DNA from: Agrocybe praecox
Lineage: Eukaryota; Basidiomycota; Agaricomycetes; Agaricales; Agrocybaceae
NCBI GenBank assembly: GCA_964017145.1
Contig: OZ024840.1
Location: 2,232,001 to 2,296,000 of the forward strand
DNA length: 64,000 bases
Direction: 5' to 3'
In this document: piece after piece, positions 1-12,111 of the stretch
How positions within the stretch are numbered: position 1 is the stretch's first letter
Layout: each line of letters starts with the position of its first letter
Notes under the pieces: model-generated
What the model saw: only the letters and a program-made list of their open reading frames with translations
The model's database searches: none
Told to the model about the DNA's origin: nothing
Position numbers and translations under genes: made by a program

Positions 1-409
1 CCGTACACACAACTATACGTCGTCCTACACAGGGTCACGTCGTGGAAATGGCGACAGCAGTACTCGTGGCCGCGCGTCTCCTCCCGGATCACCCACCAAC
101 GCACATTCCCCGGTCTCCAGTCCGCCAGCCGCCAACTTGCGCACCCAAAATATCTCCATTCCGTCTGACATGGTCGGCTGCATCATCGGAAGAAGTGGCA
201 CCAAAATTACGGAAATCCGCCGCCTCTCTGGGTCTAAAATTTCTATCGCAAAGGCTCCTCACGACGAGACCGGCGAAAGGATGTTCACTATCATCGGCAC
301 ACCTGAAGCTAATGAAAAGGCCTTGTTTTTGTTGTATAACCAGTTGGAAAGCGAGAAGGAGAGGCGTGTTGGAAGGGAAGCTCAGCAACAATCCGAGATC
401 CAGGACTGA
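1..409 (+). CDS. KH-domain RNA-binding protein, 3' end only (PBP2/Rnc1/hnRNP K type)
   Basis: The frame starting at base 2 is open from the window edge to a TGA at 407-409, so the gene begins upstream. The first 45 or so residues are Ser/Pro/Gly/Arg-rich and probably disordered. They are followed by one complete KH domain, with the GXXG loop read as GRSG in the segment GCIIGRSGTK and a typical C-terminal helix. KH domains bind single-stranded RNA. A terminal KH after a low-complexity linker fits the last domain of multi-KH fungal proteins related to PBP2, Rnc1 and hnRNP K. That family placement is inferred from this one domain. No intron is needed in the visible part. Confidence 0.8.
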   Translation, partial: RTHNYTSSYTGSRRGNGDSSTRGRASPPGSPTNAHSPVSSPPAANLRTQNISIPSDMVGCIIGRSGTKITEIRRLSGSKISIAKAPHDETGERMFTIIGTPEANEKALFLLYNQLESEKERRVGREAQQQSEIQD

Positions 410-854
410 TCTCATGTACTACCGCCTTTCAAATTCCTCACGTATCTGGATGATTCGTGGTAGGCTCAACATGGTGGAATCGAGGCAACACGAGGATCCT
501 ACGACAATCTTTATCCTTCCAGCTTGATCCCGCCAAAATTTCTCGTTAAATCTTCTTGTAGCTCTTTCGTCCCCCGTACCTTTATCTTCCCTTTTCTTGA
601 ACCGAACTCCTCCATGCTGCTCACTTTGTGCATTATCGACTCCAAACGCTTTCCCTGACCTGCTTACATACATACGTGCTCAACCCATTTATGATACTGC
701 TTTGCCTGTACATAGTTGCTGCAGATCATAGACTAGCTGTGCAAATGCCATGAAACTCGATAATCCTCGACGCGTTAATACGATCATGTGATTGTATTTT
801 TGTATAATTTGAATTTGAAAAAAAGAAAGATGATGTCTGAGTCTTGAACTGAAC
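410..854. other. Intergenic: 3' UTR of KH gene and promoter of the NUFIP1-like gene
   Basis: These 445 bases follow the KH stop and precede the next start in the same orientation. Open frames here are short and unlike any protein I know. The last 40 bases before the ATG are A-rich. No RNA gene or repeat was seen. Confidence 0.5.
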
Positions 855-2175
855 ATGAACGGCTCTTCGCTACCTCCTCCGCATCCGTCCCTTCCTCGCC
901 CACCCCAGTCTTCTGCTGCATCTTCGTACCAGTATCAGCCACAAGCATACTACAACTCACACTATGTCCAGGCTTATGCTCAAGCGCAACCCCAGACACC
1001 TGCCAGCTTTAGCGCACCCGTGAATTTTACCACTGCTACTAGGACGCCCTCTGCACCGCAGGGTGCATGGTACCAGCCTGGAAATAATCGCTGCTCGCAT
1101 CCTGGATGCGCATTTACGGGATCACACAAAACAGTCGAGATACATATGATGGACCGGCATCTCATCTATCCTCCAGGATGGGACAAGCAAAAGAAAAAAT
1201 CAGACTGGGACGCAGATCCTAGCTTGAAAGGGTGCATATATGCATACATTTCTCTACATTTCTGTCATTTACTTATCAAATGCCCCATGATAGCAAACCT
1301 ATACCTATCCAAGGTACAAACGTAATTTTGGATTCCCCCGAGGTCCTAGAGGCATGGATTGCAGAACGTAAAAGACGGTTCCCGACAGCTGCCAGGGTGG
1401 AAGAGAAAAAACGCAAAATGGAAGAAGCCATTGCCCGTGGTCAACTTGACATTGGGGATAGCAGCGGCCGACCTAACAAGCGTCGAAATGTTGACCATGG
1501 AAATAGCTCGAATTCGAATCACATCGGTAACAGGAATCATCAGTCCAACCGCAACAACAGAACGACTAATCAACGTGGCGAGCGTCCTCGGCCTGCAACC
1601 GAACAGAGAGTACCTGATTCTGGTTGGCCAAGAAAAGCCCAAACGAAGGAACCCGCTCCTGTACCAATACCGGTCGCCATCCGTCCATCTGTAGCGTCTG
1701 ATTCTGATTCTGACTCGGACGGGGATGATGAAAATGACCAACCCGAAGCTATTTCGTCGAAAGCAATCCCTTTCACAGAGCAAGCTCCATCTATCGATAC
1801 CTGTATCCCCGCCGATGAAGTCCCAAAAACGTCACCGCCCAAAGTCGCGCCCATTGACAAAGCACCTCGGAAAAAGGGCCCTTTGCAGCCCAAACTACCG
1901 CCAAAAAATCCATTTGCTTCACGTCCCACACTTTTGCGAAATGTAATTCCACTTTCTTATTTATTCATAGATTTTAGTCATCATCTAACCAAATATTCTA
2001 CTAGTTACTTCTCCCCGAAATTCGGGTGACAATATCTAATCTTTCGCAAGCTATCCGATTCCTAGTTGATAACGACTTTCTCCAAGACGTTGAATTGAAA
2101 CCTGGGCAAGCCGAGGAGGAGAAACACAAAATACAAGTCATATCAAACGAGAGCAATAGCAATTCTACGAATTGA
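855..2175 (+). CDS. NUFIP1/Rsa1-type box C/D snoRNP assembly factor
   Basis: Three exons: 855-1231, 1294-1942 and 2005-2175, giving 398 residues. NUFIP1 (yeast Rsa1) is a nuclear scaffold that helps assemble box C/D snoRNPs with Snu13 and the R2TP complex. A Pro/Gln-rich N-terminus is followed by a zinc finger with C80, C85, H97 and H102. Next comes the NUFIP1 signature at about residues 127-157, containing IQGT and WIAERKRRFPT, then a charged linker with Arg/Asn- and Asp/Ser-rich runs. The third exon encodes a conserved C-terminal helix region (residues LLLPEIR onward). The first intron falls just before the signature and restores its frame, which supports the splice sites. The stop lies 18 bases from the stop of the convergent peptidase gene. 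Confidence 0.85.
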
Positions 2176-2193
2176 AGTCCCTATTGATCACCA

Positions 2194-5100
2194 TTACCGA
2201 CTATCGTTTGACATTTCGCTGTCGCTGTCAGAATCCTCCATTTCGCTCGGATCAATCTCCAATGCTTTCTGCGTCACCTCAAAGCCGACAGCTTTGAGTC
2301 CCTCGCCAATTTCCTCAGCCTTTCCAGGCGCGGTGACCACCACTGCGACAGATGTCGTTGCATCGAACAGCGGTAAGAAATGTTCCCTGAGGGCAACCAA
2401 GACGTCCTCTTTGGTGATAACTTGGTATTTATCCAATAGATCGACTTGATGGGTCTGGGAAACACCTTTCAAGGCTTGGTTCGAGAACGATACCATTGCC
2501 TAATTAAAAGTATCAGCAATGTATACAGGTTATTGGCAATGAAAAACCTTACAGCTCGTCCTGCAGTAGACACGTTCTTTGCCACTCCGTAAACAATCGT
2601 ACTCTTAGCGGCATCAAGAATCGACTCGTCAAATTCAATCTTTTCACAAGTCAGAAGGCTATTTCAACGATGACATAATATAAAAGTGAACGTACTATGC
2701 CATCAACAACCCCTCTGATCACTTTTCCAGCTTCCTCAAATGCTTTCATGCTGTTGGAGCTCTAACAAACAAATCAGCCAAACTGTATCATGCCGACCTG
2801 CTTGACTTACTCGGTACAACGAGAACGTCATCAATCCAGCTTCAACATCCAGCGATGTGTAGGCACCATAAGCCAGCCCAGAACCACGGATGTAGCGCTA
2901 AATATTATAAACACAAGATTCCATGCCCTCAATAAAATCATACTCACCCAAAGGTAACTTTCAGTTGCATTCAAGACTTCGAGCGCGAGACGGATAGCAG
3001 GGTATTCTGGATGGTCGAATCCTTGGATACCCTTAGCTGTGTGAGTGACGAAAGAGCTCTCAATAGTAGGGAGGCTCATGACGATGGCCTGTACAATAGT
3101 TATATCAAAAAAGTTCTACTGTGGTGGGGTGTAGATCTGACCTTGCGACAAATGTTCTTTCCAATATCGCTAAGTGTTTGAGAAGCCACAGGGACAGGCG
3201 ACAATTCAACGGTCTGATGACATCTTAAATCAAATCGAGTGCCCCAATAAATGTCAAAACTTACAGGTAAAGAGGATCCAAAATACTTTTCCCATGTACT
3301 TCTGGGTTCCTTTACATTAAGGACATTTCCGGTGACCGAGAATCGTATACCAGATGGATCGGTCACTGGTGCAATTATTCAGATAAAATGGCAAGAGACA
3401 AGAAGGATATTACCCACTGTATTTCCTTATTTCCTCGAAATCAGCTATAACCTCAGCAGGGGAGTCTTGCAAAGTTTTGATAAGCTTTGGAACGAATTCG
3501 GCTTGAGGAAGGACACCCCCAGAACGAGACGTCGATTGCTCGGAATACAGAAGCGTTGCCCATAAAGAGGAAAGAACATTGCTGCCATCCCGCTTCATCT
3601 CAGGCAGAGATTGCTGTATCTTGGCCAGAACAACTTGAAGTCTAAGCTTTCTTTTGAGAATACGTCCTAGTGAAATAGAAATGACCATTAACTTACCGAT
3701 CCTTATCGAATTCGGCGCCATATACCAAGTCTTTCAACCAAGAAACTGCTTTGTCGTACATCGCTGTTTCTACCTTGATACTCACACGCACAGTGTCGGA
3801 GAAAGCGTTAGAAATTCCAAGGCCAGCCTCATATGATACCGTTTCATCGTCAAGCTGGTTTACTACCTCTTCGTGGGAGAGTTTAATGCCAGACTGTCTC
3901 TGAACCGGCAACGAGAAAAAGGCGTTCAAATACGCAGACATGTATCTGTTCAGTGTGTCAGTCCAGTTCACAAGGGAAGAAATAGATCTGCTAACGGTCG
4001 GAGACGGTCAGGCAACTTATCCAGCGAGAAAACCCCGTGTATAGATACGAAGTCGGACTAGAAGTTATGCTGATAAGTTATGATCATGGTAAACATCAGG
4101 AATACACACCTCTACATGATCGTACTCAACGAAGAAAGGCAAGGTTTGTCCGTCAGATTCAATGTGCTTAAACAACGCAGTTTCAGTTTGGGGTTGATAC
4201 ACAATTTTTCTTCCTTTGCCGGGTTCCTGGACACTTTGAACTGGGATCCAAGATATACTTTTCACGTCGGGGACAGGGAAAGACGTCAACAATTCCTTCG
4301 GGATAGCTCTGTCATGTTCTGCTTTCGCTTCTTCTAACTCCGCTTCCGCTTTCTTGAGGCCCTCCGGTCCCAATTTTTCTACCTGTGCAGCGATCCTCGC
4401 CTTTTCCGTTGTCTCCAGCTTCTCCGCCAGCTCTGCGGATGGCTTTCCGATGATAACAACAGAAGACGGTGAAACGTAGTACCTGAAAATAGGGTGTCAA
4501 ACATAAGGTTTGAATAAGGAGAATTGAAGCAGTATTAACGTACTGTGAAAGGAGGGCTGCCCATTGATCAGAAGACCATGTGCGCAGCTGCGAGTAGTAA
4601 TTAATCTCATCCATGGATTTTTGGATCTCGGATCCGTCTTCGGCACCGTATAAGACATCTGTGATAAGCGTGCCGGAAAATGTGTCTCCCTTAGCTGATT
4701 CTAGTTTGCTTCGCAACTACACGATATAAGCATTGAGAACAACGGGAAATACTCATGTAGAAGAGATCACCCACCTGACGTTCATCCCGATTAAGAACCA
4801 TGGCCATGCGTTGCATATCCAGTCCTTGGGACACAATCTTCTGCAGGCTAGTGCGCAGTTTCTCATTAAAAGTCGATAGATGCTCAGTTGGAACAGATCC
4901 CACATAAATGGGCAGGTTGACCATAGATGCACGAGTGTCCTCACTGAAGTAAATATACGAACTATAGAAGCACAATGAGGTGGATTAGGGGCTGTAGGTT
5001 TGAATAATAGCTCACCAAAGTGGGGATTCAATCTCAACAAATTCCTTGTTTAGAGGAGCAACAGCAGAAGACGTAAGGTAGGTTCCAAGGATGTCCAATG

Positions 5101-6457
5101 CCTTTCTTTCAAGGAATTGGTTGGGAGCAGGGCCCATGAAATTTATGATCAATTCACCCATACCTGAAGTGCTCACAATTAAAAATCATATTGGCAGATA
5201 GAAATAAACGACTTGCTTTCATCCTGCTCGGGAAACTCAACAGTATCTTTGATGGTCTTAGCTATAGGTTGCCTCAAAGCACTTGAAGTCTCCACAAAAG
5301 GTCTTTTCCAATTAGGTGGCCTATGTCCTTGATTTTGTTTATGTTTTATGATGCTTGGTTCGATCTGTTCTTGAACAACACGCAACAACGATGACGTCCC
5401 GCTTGAAAGCTTGCCCGCGACAATCAAGGCGAGATTGTGAGGTACGTAGTAGCTTGCGTGGTATTGACGAACTGTAGGAAGTCGTTAGTTATCATTTGGG
5501 AAATTGAATAAGTACGACGAAAGGCAATATTACTTTGATCTGGAGTTAGCACACGTAAGGCTTCCATTAATCCACCTGTTTCGCTGCGATATGCACTCCC
5601 TGGAGGATCTAGGAGCCTTTGTAATCTATGAAAACATCAGTAATGGATATGATAGCAAGGTAGTGAGTATTAGTATGTACCTTAATGCCATTAGATCACC
5701 CGATGTGTTCTCCCTTCCCTGCATTTCGCTATATACTACCCCAGAGTCGTGTCCTTTCGGGTCGATGTGGTGAACCTGCTCATACGTTAAACCAATTAAA
5801 TAACATGTATGTGTTTGATGAATTGACCTCTGTCACGAAACTGATTTATACCGTTAGATACAACACAGATATCGATTAAAATAACTTACCCAGCTTTAGT
5901 GATTGTAGGGTAAAGAATATGATCAACATAAATAGGAAGAAGTTGTAGAAATCCCTGTTCCCCTGCGGTTGAAACAGTATATGCTGTGTGATCGGTGTCT
6001 GTCCATGCATTCGTCCCATTCGAAAAACCACGATTGGCAAGAAGATCGAGGATGCCTTTGTAAGGATACTTTTCAGATCCCATAAAAACCAGGCTGAGAG
6101 ATAGGAAATCAGTTATCCTAAATGGGGAATTAGAAAATAACTAACTGTTCCAGGGTATGTGGACATCCAGAATCATCAAATACTATTAAAAGGGGCGTCA
6201 GTAACGGGAATCAAAGGCATAGGGCAGCTTTACTTTCTGTTGGAACTACAAAATACCCATTGACGATAGGTGCTATGAAGACGGTCAGGGTTGATCTTCA
6301 AGTATGTGCAATAAAAAGACACACCTTCATAGTCTAGATGAATGACCGTTAAACCTGTTTCCCTACTTTTCCACTTGGAGACAACCACATCCGTGAAATC
6401 CAATTTGACCCGTTTAACAAGGTCATAGTTTCCAAAAGTTTCTGTGGTTTGAGTCAT
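2194..6457 (-). CDS. SDD3: M16C zinc metallopeptidase, YOL098C/Sdd3-like, 22 exons
   Basis: Exons in transcript order: 6457-6325, 6272-6234, 6182-6146, 6093-5890, 5840-5828, 5775-5681, 5625-5534, 5471-5217, 5163-5016, 4961-4775, 4716-4544, 4482-4110, 4057-3996, 3945-3697, 3641-3418, 3365-3265, 3213-3142, 3088-2948, 2897-2811, 2761-2696, 2639-2553, 2499-2194. The product is 1047 residues, close to about 1037 in yeast YOL098C. The inverted zinc motif HTLEH (residues 66-70) is split across exons 3 and 4. Motifs VHHID and VYSEMQGREN follow. Family members are pitrilysin-like peptidases without a settled substrate. A longer in-frame start at 6643 would add 62 residues rich in Arg and Ser, resembling a mitochondrial presequence. 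One intron (5164-5216) appears to be GC-AG and one exon has 13 bases. Confidence 0.85.
5828..5840 (-). other. 13-base exon in the M16C peptidase gene
   Basis: TTTCGTGACAGAG encodes the FVTE of AGFVTEVHHID, a block conserved in YOL098C-type proteins, and restores phase between exons 4 and 6. Confidence 0.85.
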
Positions 6458-6909
6458 TGATACTGGTGGGATAGAGGCTGCGCGTTGCGAGTCTTGCGAT
6501 AGTGTGTGCGTCGATGCAGCCCGGAAGAGGAAATTGTGACTGTAGAAATTAGGCGGTTTTAATGTATGCGTAAGCTTTCGTCGAGGGATGGCCGAAATTC
6601 CTCTATTAGAAGTAAATCTAAGTGCAGTTGAAAGGCGTTGCATAAAGCAATTAGTAGTCTCAGCAAGGCCGGGGTTTGAGGCAAGATAAAAAGGAGTCCA
6701 AACTCGTTCTCCTCCAAGGTCCTTTGCCGCTTTGAAATGACTTTCCACTAAATAAAAGCGGTCACACAATACTTATGTAAGTAACTCAGCTCACAGTGAG
6801 TAAGCCGAGTAAGCTGTCACATGAACTACCTAGGAACTACCTACTACTTCAAAACTAAAAACTAAAACTAAACATTCGCTCCTCATCCCTTCTCCGAATA
6901 AGCGCCCTA
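6458..6909. promoter_or_regulatory. Shared promoter region of the M16C peptidase and the Ngl2-like gene
   Basis: The two genes diverge from here. If the longer peptidase start at 6643 is used, the shared promoter shrinks to 266 bases. The stretch 6780-6880 is AT-rich with repeated short AAACTA units. No defined factor site was recognised. Confidence 0.5.
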
Positions 6910-8643
6910 ATGAGCGTTGCAAGAAAGAGCAAACCCAGTCCAGAGCAAATAGCGGCTCTTCAAGCCCTTCGTAGAGAAAAGAAGGAGAAGAAAGAACTTG
7001 AACGATTGGCAACCAGTGATGCGTCAAATAATTCTAATACGAGTAGTACACTCCTGGCTCGGCCCTGGCTTCAGTCCAAAGTACATGAGCAACCGAGTTC
7101 TTTCCGAGTCAAATTACTTTCCTGGAATGTCGGTGGCATCTGTCCTGTCTCCTTTTCTTGGGGACTAAAATGTTTCTAAAATTATCAAGCTTCTTGCACA
7201 GTGCTTAGTTCGTAAGGCATTCATCACTTCACCTCATAGAGGTGTCCCTCCCTGATATCGATTCTTGCTTAGGAAGGGAGTTATTTCCAACTAGCGACTG
7301 TTTGAAGGTGGCCCAAAGAGAACATATCATCCATGATGAGTTATCGAGACAGAACGCAGATATTCTCTGTCTACAAGTAAATCATCCATTCTCCTTTTGT
7401 TTTTTGCTTCCTTGCCAAACATTTCTTTAGGAAGTCGATCGTCTTGAGAAACTACTTCCCATGCTCGAGAATGCAGGATATTCTTATCATTACGCGTCAG
7501 GCCATGGCAAAAAGCACGGCTGCCTGATCGCCTTCAAGAAAGATTTGTTTTCGGTCATATCACATAAAGTCGTCTTCTATGACGAACAAAATGTAATGGA
7601 CTCGAGTACCACGCGCACGGGTGGATCATTCAAAACAAAAAACATTGGGAATCTAGTTGCTCTCAGAAAAATCGCTGACCCCAAAGAAGGTTTGATAGTC
7701 GCCACGACGCATCTGTTCTGGCATCCAAGGTCAGATTGCCTCCAATTTCGTTGATGTGCTTATTCTTTACCTCAATTCACTCTTTACTAGGTATACTTAT
7801 GAACGTACAAGGTAATGACACCGCCAATTTAGATATCACAAAACCCTTTGCTGAATCGCATTCAGGCAAACTGCAATTTTACTTCGAGAGATCCTGGCTT
7901 TCCGTCATGAACTTTCACTCGACGACTGGCCTTCCATAGTCGCCGGAGGTACGCTAGGTATCCTGACATCTGTATCATTCTCAATATTATGCAATCCAGA
8001 TTTCAATTTCACCCCAAGTGATCCGGCCTACTCTCTGTTGACCAGGGATAGTCTTCTCGAATCTCAAGTAGAGGCAATCACTTCGTCACTCGTCGTTCAT
8101 TCGTCGTTGGATCCAAGTGTGATGAAGAGTTTACCTGCCACCACGGGAGTAGCTGCGGACGACGAAGCTGAAGACGCAGACCCCGACCGAGTGATCACAA
8201 ATGCAAGATTTGCAACTGCAGAAGATGGTCTGCTTACTATCCATGAAATTATTGACTGGTTCTCCAAGTTCCCATTAGTCCGAAGTGCTTATAATGACGG
8301 CTTGCTCTCCGCAAAGGAAGAGGGAAACGGTGTATCAACTTACGGGGAACGCGTGACTTTATTATCGGGAAGACAAGGGAGGTATGAGCCCTCTTATACC
8401 AGCTACACTCACTATTGGCAGTCTGTGCTAGGTAAGAGCGGATTCTACTATACCTCCATAGTTTAATCCCGATATATCTTTCTTGTCCTAGATTATATAT
8501 TTTTCATCGACTCATCAACGAGAAACATCAAAGTAAAGGGTTTATTGGCACCACTAGAAGAGCCGGATTTGATACCTGGGCTACCGAAAAAAGATGTCTC
8601 TGGCAGCGATCATACGTGCCTCGTCGCTGAACTGAGCTGGTGA
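6910..8643 (+). CDS. NGL2: Ngl2/CCR4-type endonuclease-exonuclease-phosphatase nuclease
   Basis: Eight exons: 6910-7128, 7190-7211, 7273-7376, 7431-7729, 7791-7811, 7866-7948, 8000-8431, 8492-8643, giving 443 residues. Ngl2 is a Mg-dependent 3'-5' RNase; in yeast it trims the 3' end of 5.8S rRNA. The N-terminus is Lys/Glu-rich and basic. The catalytic fold starts at KLLSWN and runs through LAQCLVRRELFP. Catalytic residues visible are E116 in LQEVD, the THLFWHP strand and the terminal SDH motif (S432-D433-H434). Residues 180 and beyond carry an acidic insert before the final strands. Splicing between WN and LLAQ and between LVR and RELFP restores conserved sequence exactly. CCR4/Angel nucleases are the alternative, but the short N-terminus without LRRs favours Ngl2. 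Confidence 0.85.
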
Positions 8644-8806
8644 AAAAGGTAGCTAGATATACAGGATCTAATAAATGAAATTGTATCAAAAGAGTGTGAG
8701 AGCATTACAATGCATGCATGATTAAGCTGTAATTAAAAGTATTGCCGTACGTAATAATCGTCCAAGGAGTCCATCTAACCAATAAAACTAAATGAACGTT
8801 GTAGAA

Positions 8807-11800
8807 TCAACGCGCTCTATCCGAGCCCGCCAAAAGACTGTCGAAAAGACCACTAGCCGAGTTCTCGTTTCGAAGCTGAATCATGTAGATGATACCTGAC
8901 CGAGAGCCTCCGTCGCTCAACTCAATAGCAACGCCAGTCTTTCCTACCCTCTCAACTCCATCCATCAGAACGATAGTAGAGATAAGGACCGACTTATTCT
9001 TGTCGTCTGCTTCAACGACGAGCTGTTTAACATTAGTTGGTTCTTGGCGGTAAAGTTTAAGTCTTGCGGATCCTAGTGATTTCCACTGTGCATGATGTTG
9101 TTGCAAGAAAACTTTACATTTCATCTGCGCCGAAATTGTAGAAACAACAGGTCCTAGGTTTTGAGGCTGTTGTATCGGGGAATTAGGTGGACTAGGCTCA
9201 TTGAATGGTATTTCTGCCATGGAAACAGCACGTTGTTGTGCAGAAGGCAATAAAGGTCGAGCTTGAGGTGCTAGCAAACCTGAACCGAAAGAATTATTTC
9301 TAGGAAGTGGACCTCCAGGGTTAGGATAACCAGGATGGAATGGTGGTAAAGGTGGTGCTTGACCGGGTATATCGTGTTGGGAATATTGAGAACCAAGAGA
9401 CCGAATAGAAGGGGCATTGTGAACATCCCTTGGTCCATTAAATGGCTCAGACGGTGGCCTTGGAGCAGGTGGAAGTCCAGCGGGTGAATATGGAGCATTT
9501 TGAGACCGAAGACCTGGACTGTTTGGGTTCATTGGCTGTGGCTGTGGGGGATACTGACCATTTCCAGGGAAAGGTACTCCCCCGTAGGGAGCAGGAGACG
9601 AAAAGCTTGGACCAGCTGTTATATTTCCATTCGGGCCTGGAAGATGGCTTGTACTCCTAGCAGGAGGAATAATTCCATTGGTATTGAAAGGAGGACCTCT
9701 TGGAAATGGTTGAGCAGATGCAGAAGGACGAAGATGCGGAGGGCCGGGAGCGGGAGGCAAGGGCAAATCCATCCTCTGATTGTCTGAACTAGCCGGCCTA
9801 CCCAGATTGTCTGAATGGGAGGGCCTTCCCTCCGTGTTTGGATACGCAGGTGGTGGTGTTAGTCGCTCTTGAATGGTAGGCGATGAGGATCGTGTTCCCA
9901 TCGGGCTGGCGCTATCACCTCTCCTATCATTAGAAAGCGTTCCAACCGGAGAACCATTTCTACTTATGTCAGACTGCAAACGAGGGAATGCATTGAGAGG
10001 TGGTAACGGTGGAGGCGGTTGTTTGGAAGGAGGGGGTACTATGATAGGTTACTAAATCAATCTCTCTGCAAATTTTAGCTCGACAAGTTTTGTCACTCAC
10101 GAGTCCCGGAGAATTCGATACATTCTTTAAGATGAGCCATAAGTCGGTTCTTGGTCTCTAAAGAATCTGTTTCAAGGATAAGAAACTCCTTCCTCATGAT
10201 CGCCACTTGAAGTGCATTATCTGAAGCAGAATTAGCAAATTCATTCCAGTCAAGCCTATGGAATACCTACCTTGATTATGCACTTCTGATACTCGTAAAA
10301 CCTTCCCAGAAAGAGGTGGATAAGAAAGCCACATATCCGCATCGTTCGGGTTGGCCCTCGCTCTATCTTCGGGGGAGATTCTTTCGCATATCAGAAATAA
10401 ATCCGAAAGAAGAAATATGTGCCCTTGCAGGTGAACAACCTCTATGCCAGTCGACTGAGGAGTAAAACGAATGACAACGTCAAGGGATGTCCGAATTTCA
10501 CGAGTAAATGTCAAACTTGGAGGTCTCATTTGCAATTTAACAACCTATAAGCAATTCATCAAGATGTGAGTTTATACAAGCTGATGGTACTGGCTTACCT
10601 TAGGTATCATAGAAAAGATGTCAAGGGTACGATCAGTAGAAAGTCGGCGCTCAAGGTCTGAGATAGGCATAGCAAGAGTCTGGGTCGAAGCACGACTCAT
10701 TGAAGTAGCTTCGGACTCGCGCGAAGATCGTTGACTGCGGGGACGTCAGGAAATGTCGAGACAGTAGTAACGCAAAACATACCCTGCAGAAACGCTGCCA
10801 TGGTTAGAACTAGTTTCACTTCCGGTCTTTGCTTCAACATCCTTTGCTTCCCCATCGAGCGACCGAAGAGGCGCGGGCTCTGGTGCTGGGGGACTGACGT
10901 TACGATTTCGCATATCGATGACGACTTCATCCTCGGTTTCCACGGCAGGAGCTCCTGCAGGCTCTGACTGAGTTCCCCCGACCTTGACGGATCCTCGAAC
11001 CTCTACCGTGTCCATGAGGCGATTGAGTGTCTCGACAGCGCCAACAAGAAGTCGATTATCCGTATTCTTCAACAAACGATTGTAGAGCTTGAGATAATAC
11101 TTCAATCTGGTCTTGGGAAGTAAGAAAAGAGAATCCAAGGTCCATATACCAGAATTCGAAGGAGCGGGATTGGTCGAAGAGAATTGCACAAGGATTGGAC
11201 CAAGTCGAGCATTAGATTGGACAGGTTGCCATGTATCAAAGCCTGTGCAAAACTTGGAACAATAGTTTTCGTATGGTTTGGACAGATCTTCAATCTACTA
11301 CATATCAGATGATTATACTATTGAGAATTGTGAAATTTACACACCCATTTGATGAGCAATCCGCCCAACTCCCCGGCCGATTTAGGATCAGCGCTTATGT
11401 CTTTCAGTTTCTAATTGACGGTAAGTTGCAGGACAAGAATGACTTAGTGAGGGTTTTGCGTACCGCATGCAGACCACGATTTGCCTTGTAAATGCCTTCG
11501 ATAGTTCTGAACATGGAATCAAGCTCCTTGGGCGGCAAATTCGACCGAGACCATGCTGCAGCTACTTTCTGAATATTGGACAGGTCATTTTAGAGCAGTA
11601 GACATAATACTATCGGCATACGCGTATGATTCCGGTGAGCTGTTCGACGAAAGTCTTTTCAGTATCGACGAGATCAGTTAGGGGATTGCCTCTCTTGGCT
11701 TTGCCCTCTGTTGGAACCGAAGGCGTTGTAGGAGTGACCGGGGTCAAGGGCATGTTCGTAGCTGTTGGAAGAGAATTGGGTTGGATGTGGGGTATGTGCA

Positions 11801-11972
11801 GGTCATAAAGCAACTTACAAGATATATCAGAAAGAGGCAATATGAGAGTTTGAGATGATGATATAGGAGAAGGAGTGGACTTTGGAGGAGGTGAAGGCGG
11901 CTTTGGTGTGACCTTGTCCATTGAAGAGGGCGCGCGGGAGTTGAAGGGATGCTCTGAGTGCATATCGTTCAT
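8807..11972 (-). CDS. Rho guanine nucleotide exchange factor (DH-PH) with Pro-rich tail
   Basis: Nine exons: 11972-11819, 11761-11622, 11568-11464, 11410-11345, 11294-10783, 10734-10599, 10544-10271, 10220-10101, 10038-8807, giving 912 residues. A Pro/Ser-rich start leads to a DH domain at about residues 75-280, with LVDTEKTFVEQL and later a PYENYCSKF-like segment. A PH domain follows at about 370-500, with IEVVHLQGHIFLLSDLFLICER. The tail (500-790) is extremely Pro/Gly/Asn-rich. The last 110 residues form a second PH/RanBD-like beta domain (KCKVFLQ through IYMIQLRNE). DH-PH proteins activate Rho/Rac/Cdc42 GTPases at the membrane. The target is not shown by sequence; a Rac1 gene lies 16 kb away, which may be coincidence. 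Confidence 0.8.
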
Positions 11973-12111
11973 GGCGGCGAGCAACCGACCGTTCAGACTG
12001 AGAACAACAGCGACGAAGGGCCAGTTGTCACACTGACACTGACAGAAATTTGCCCATAATAATACCACACCATGTTTCTCGTCACGTGGACTTTCCTATC
12101 CCTTTACAACC
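11973..12111. promoter_or_regulatory. Shared 139-base promoter, Rho GEF / small membrane protein
   Basis: Head-to-head starts at 11972 (-) and 12112 (+) leave only 139 bases, so both transcripts must initiate from one nucleosome-sized region. No specific site was recognised. Confidence 0.5.
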
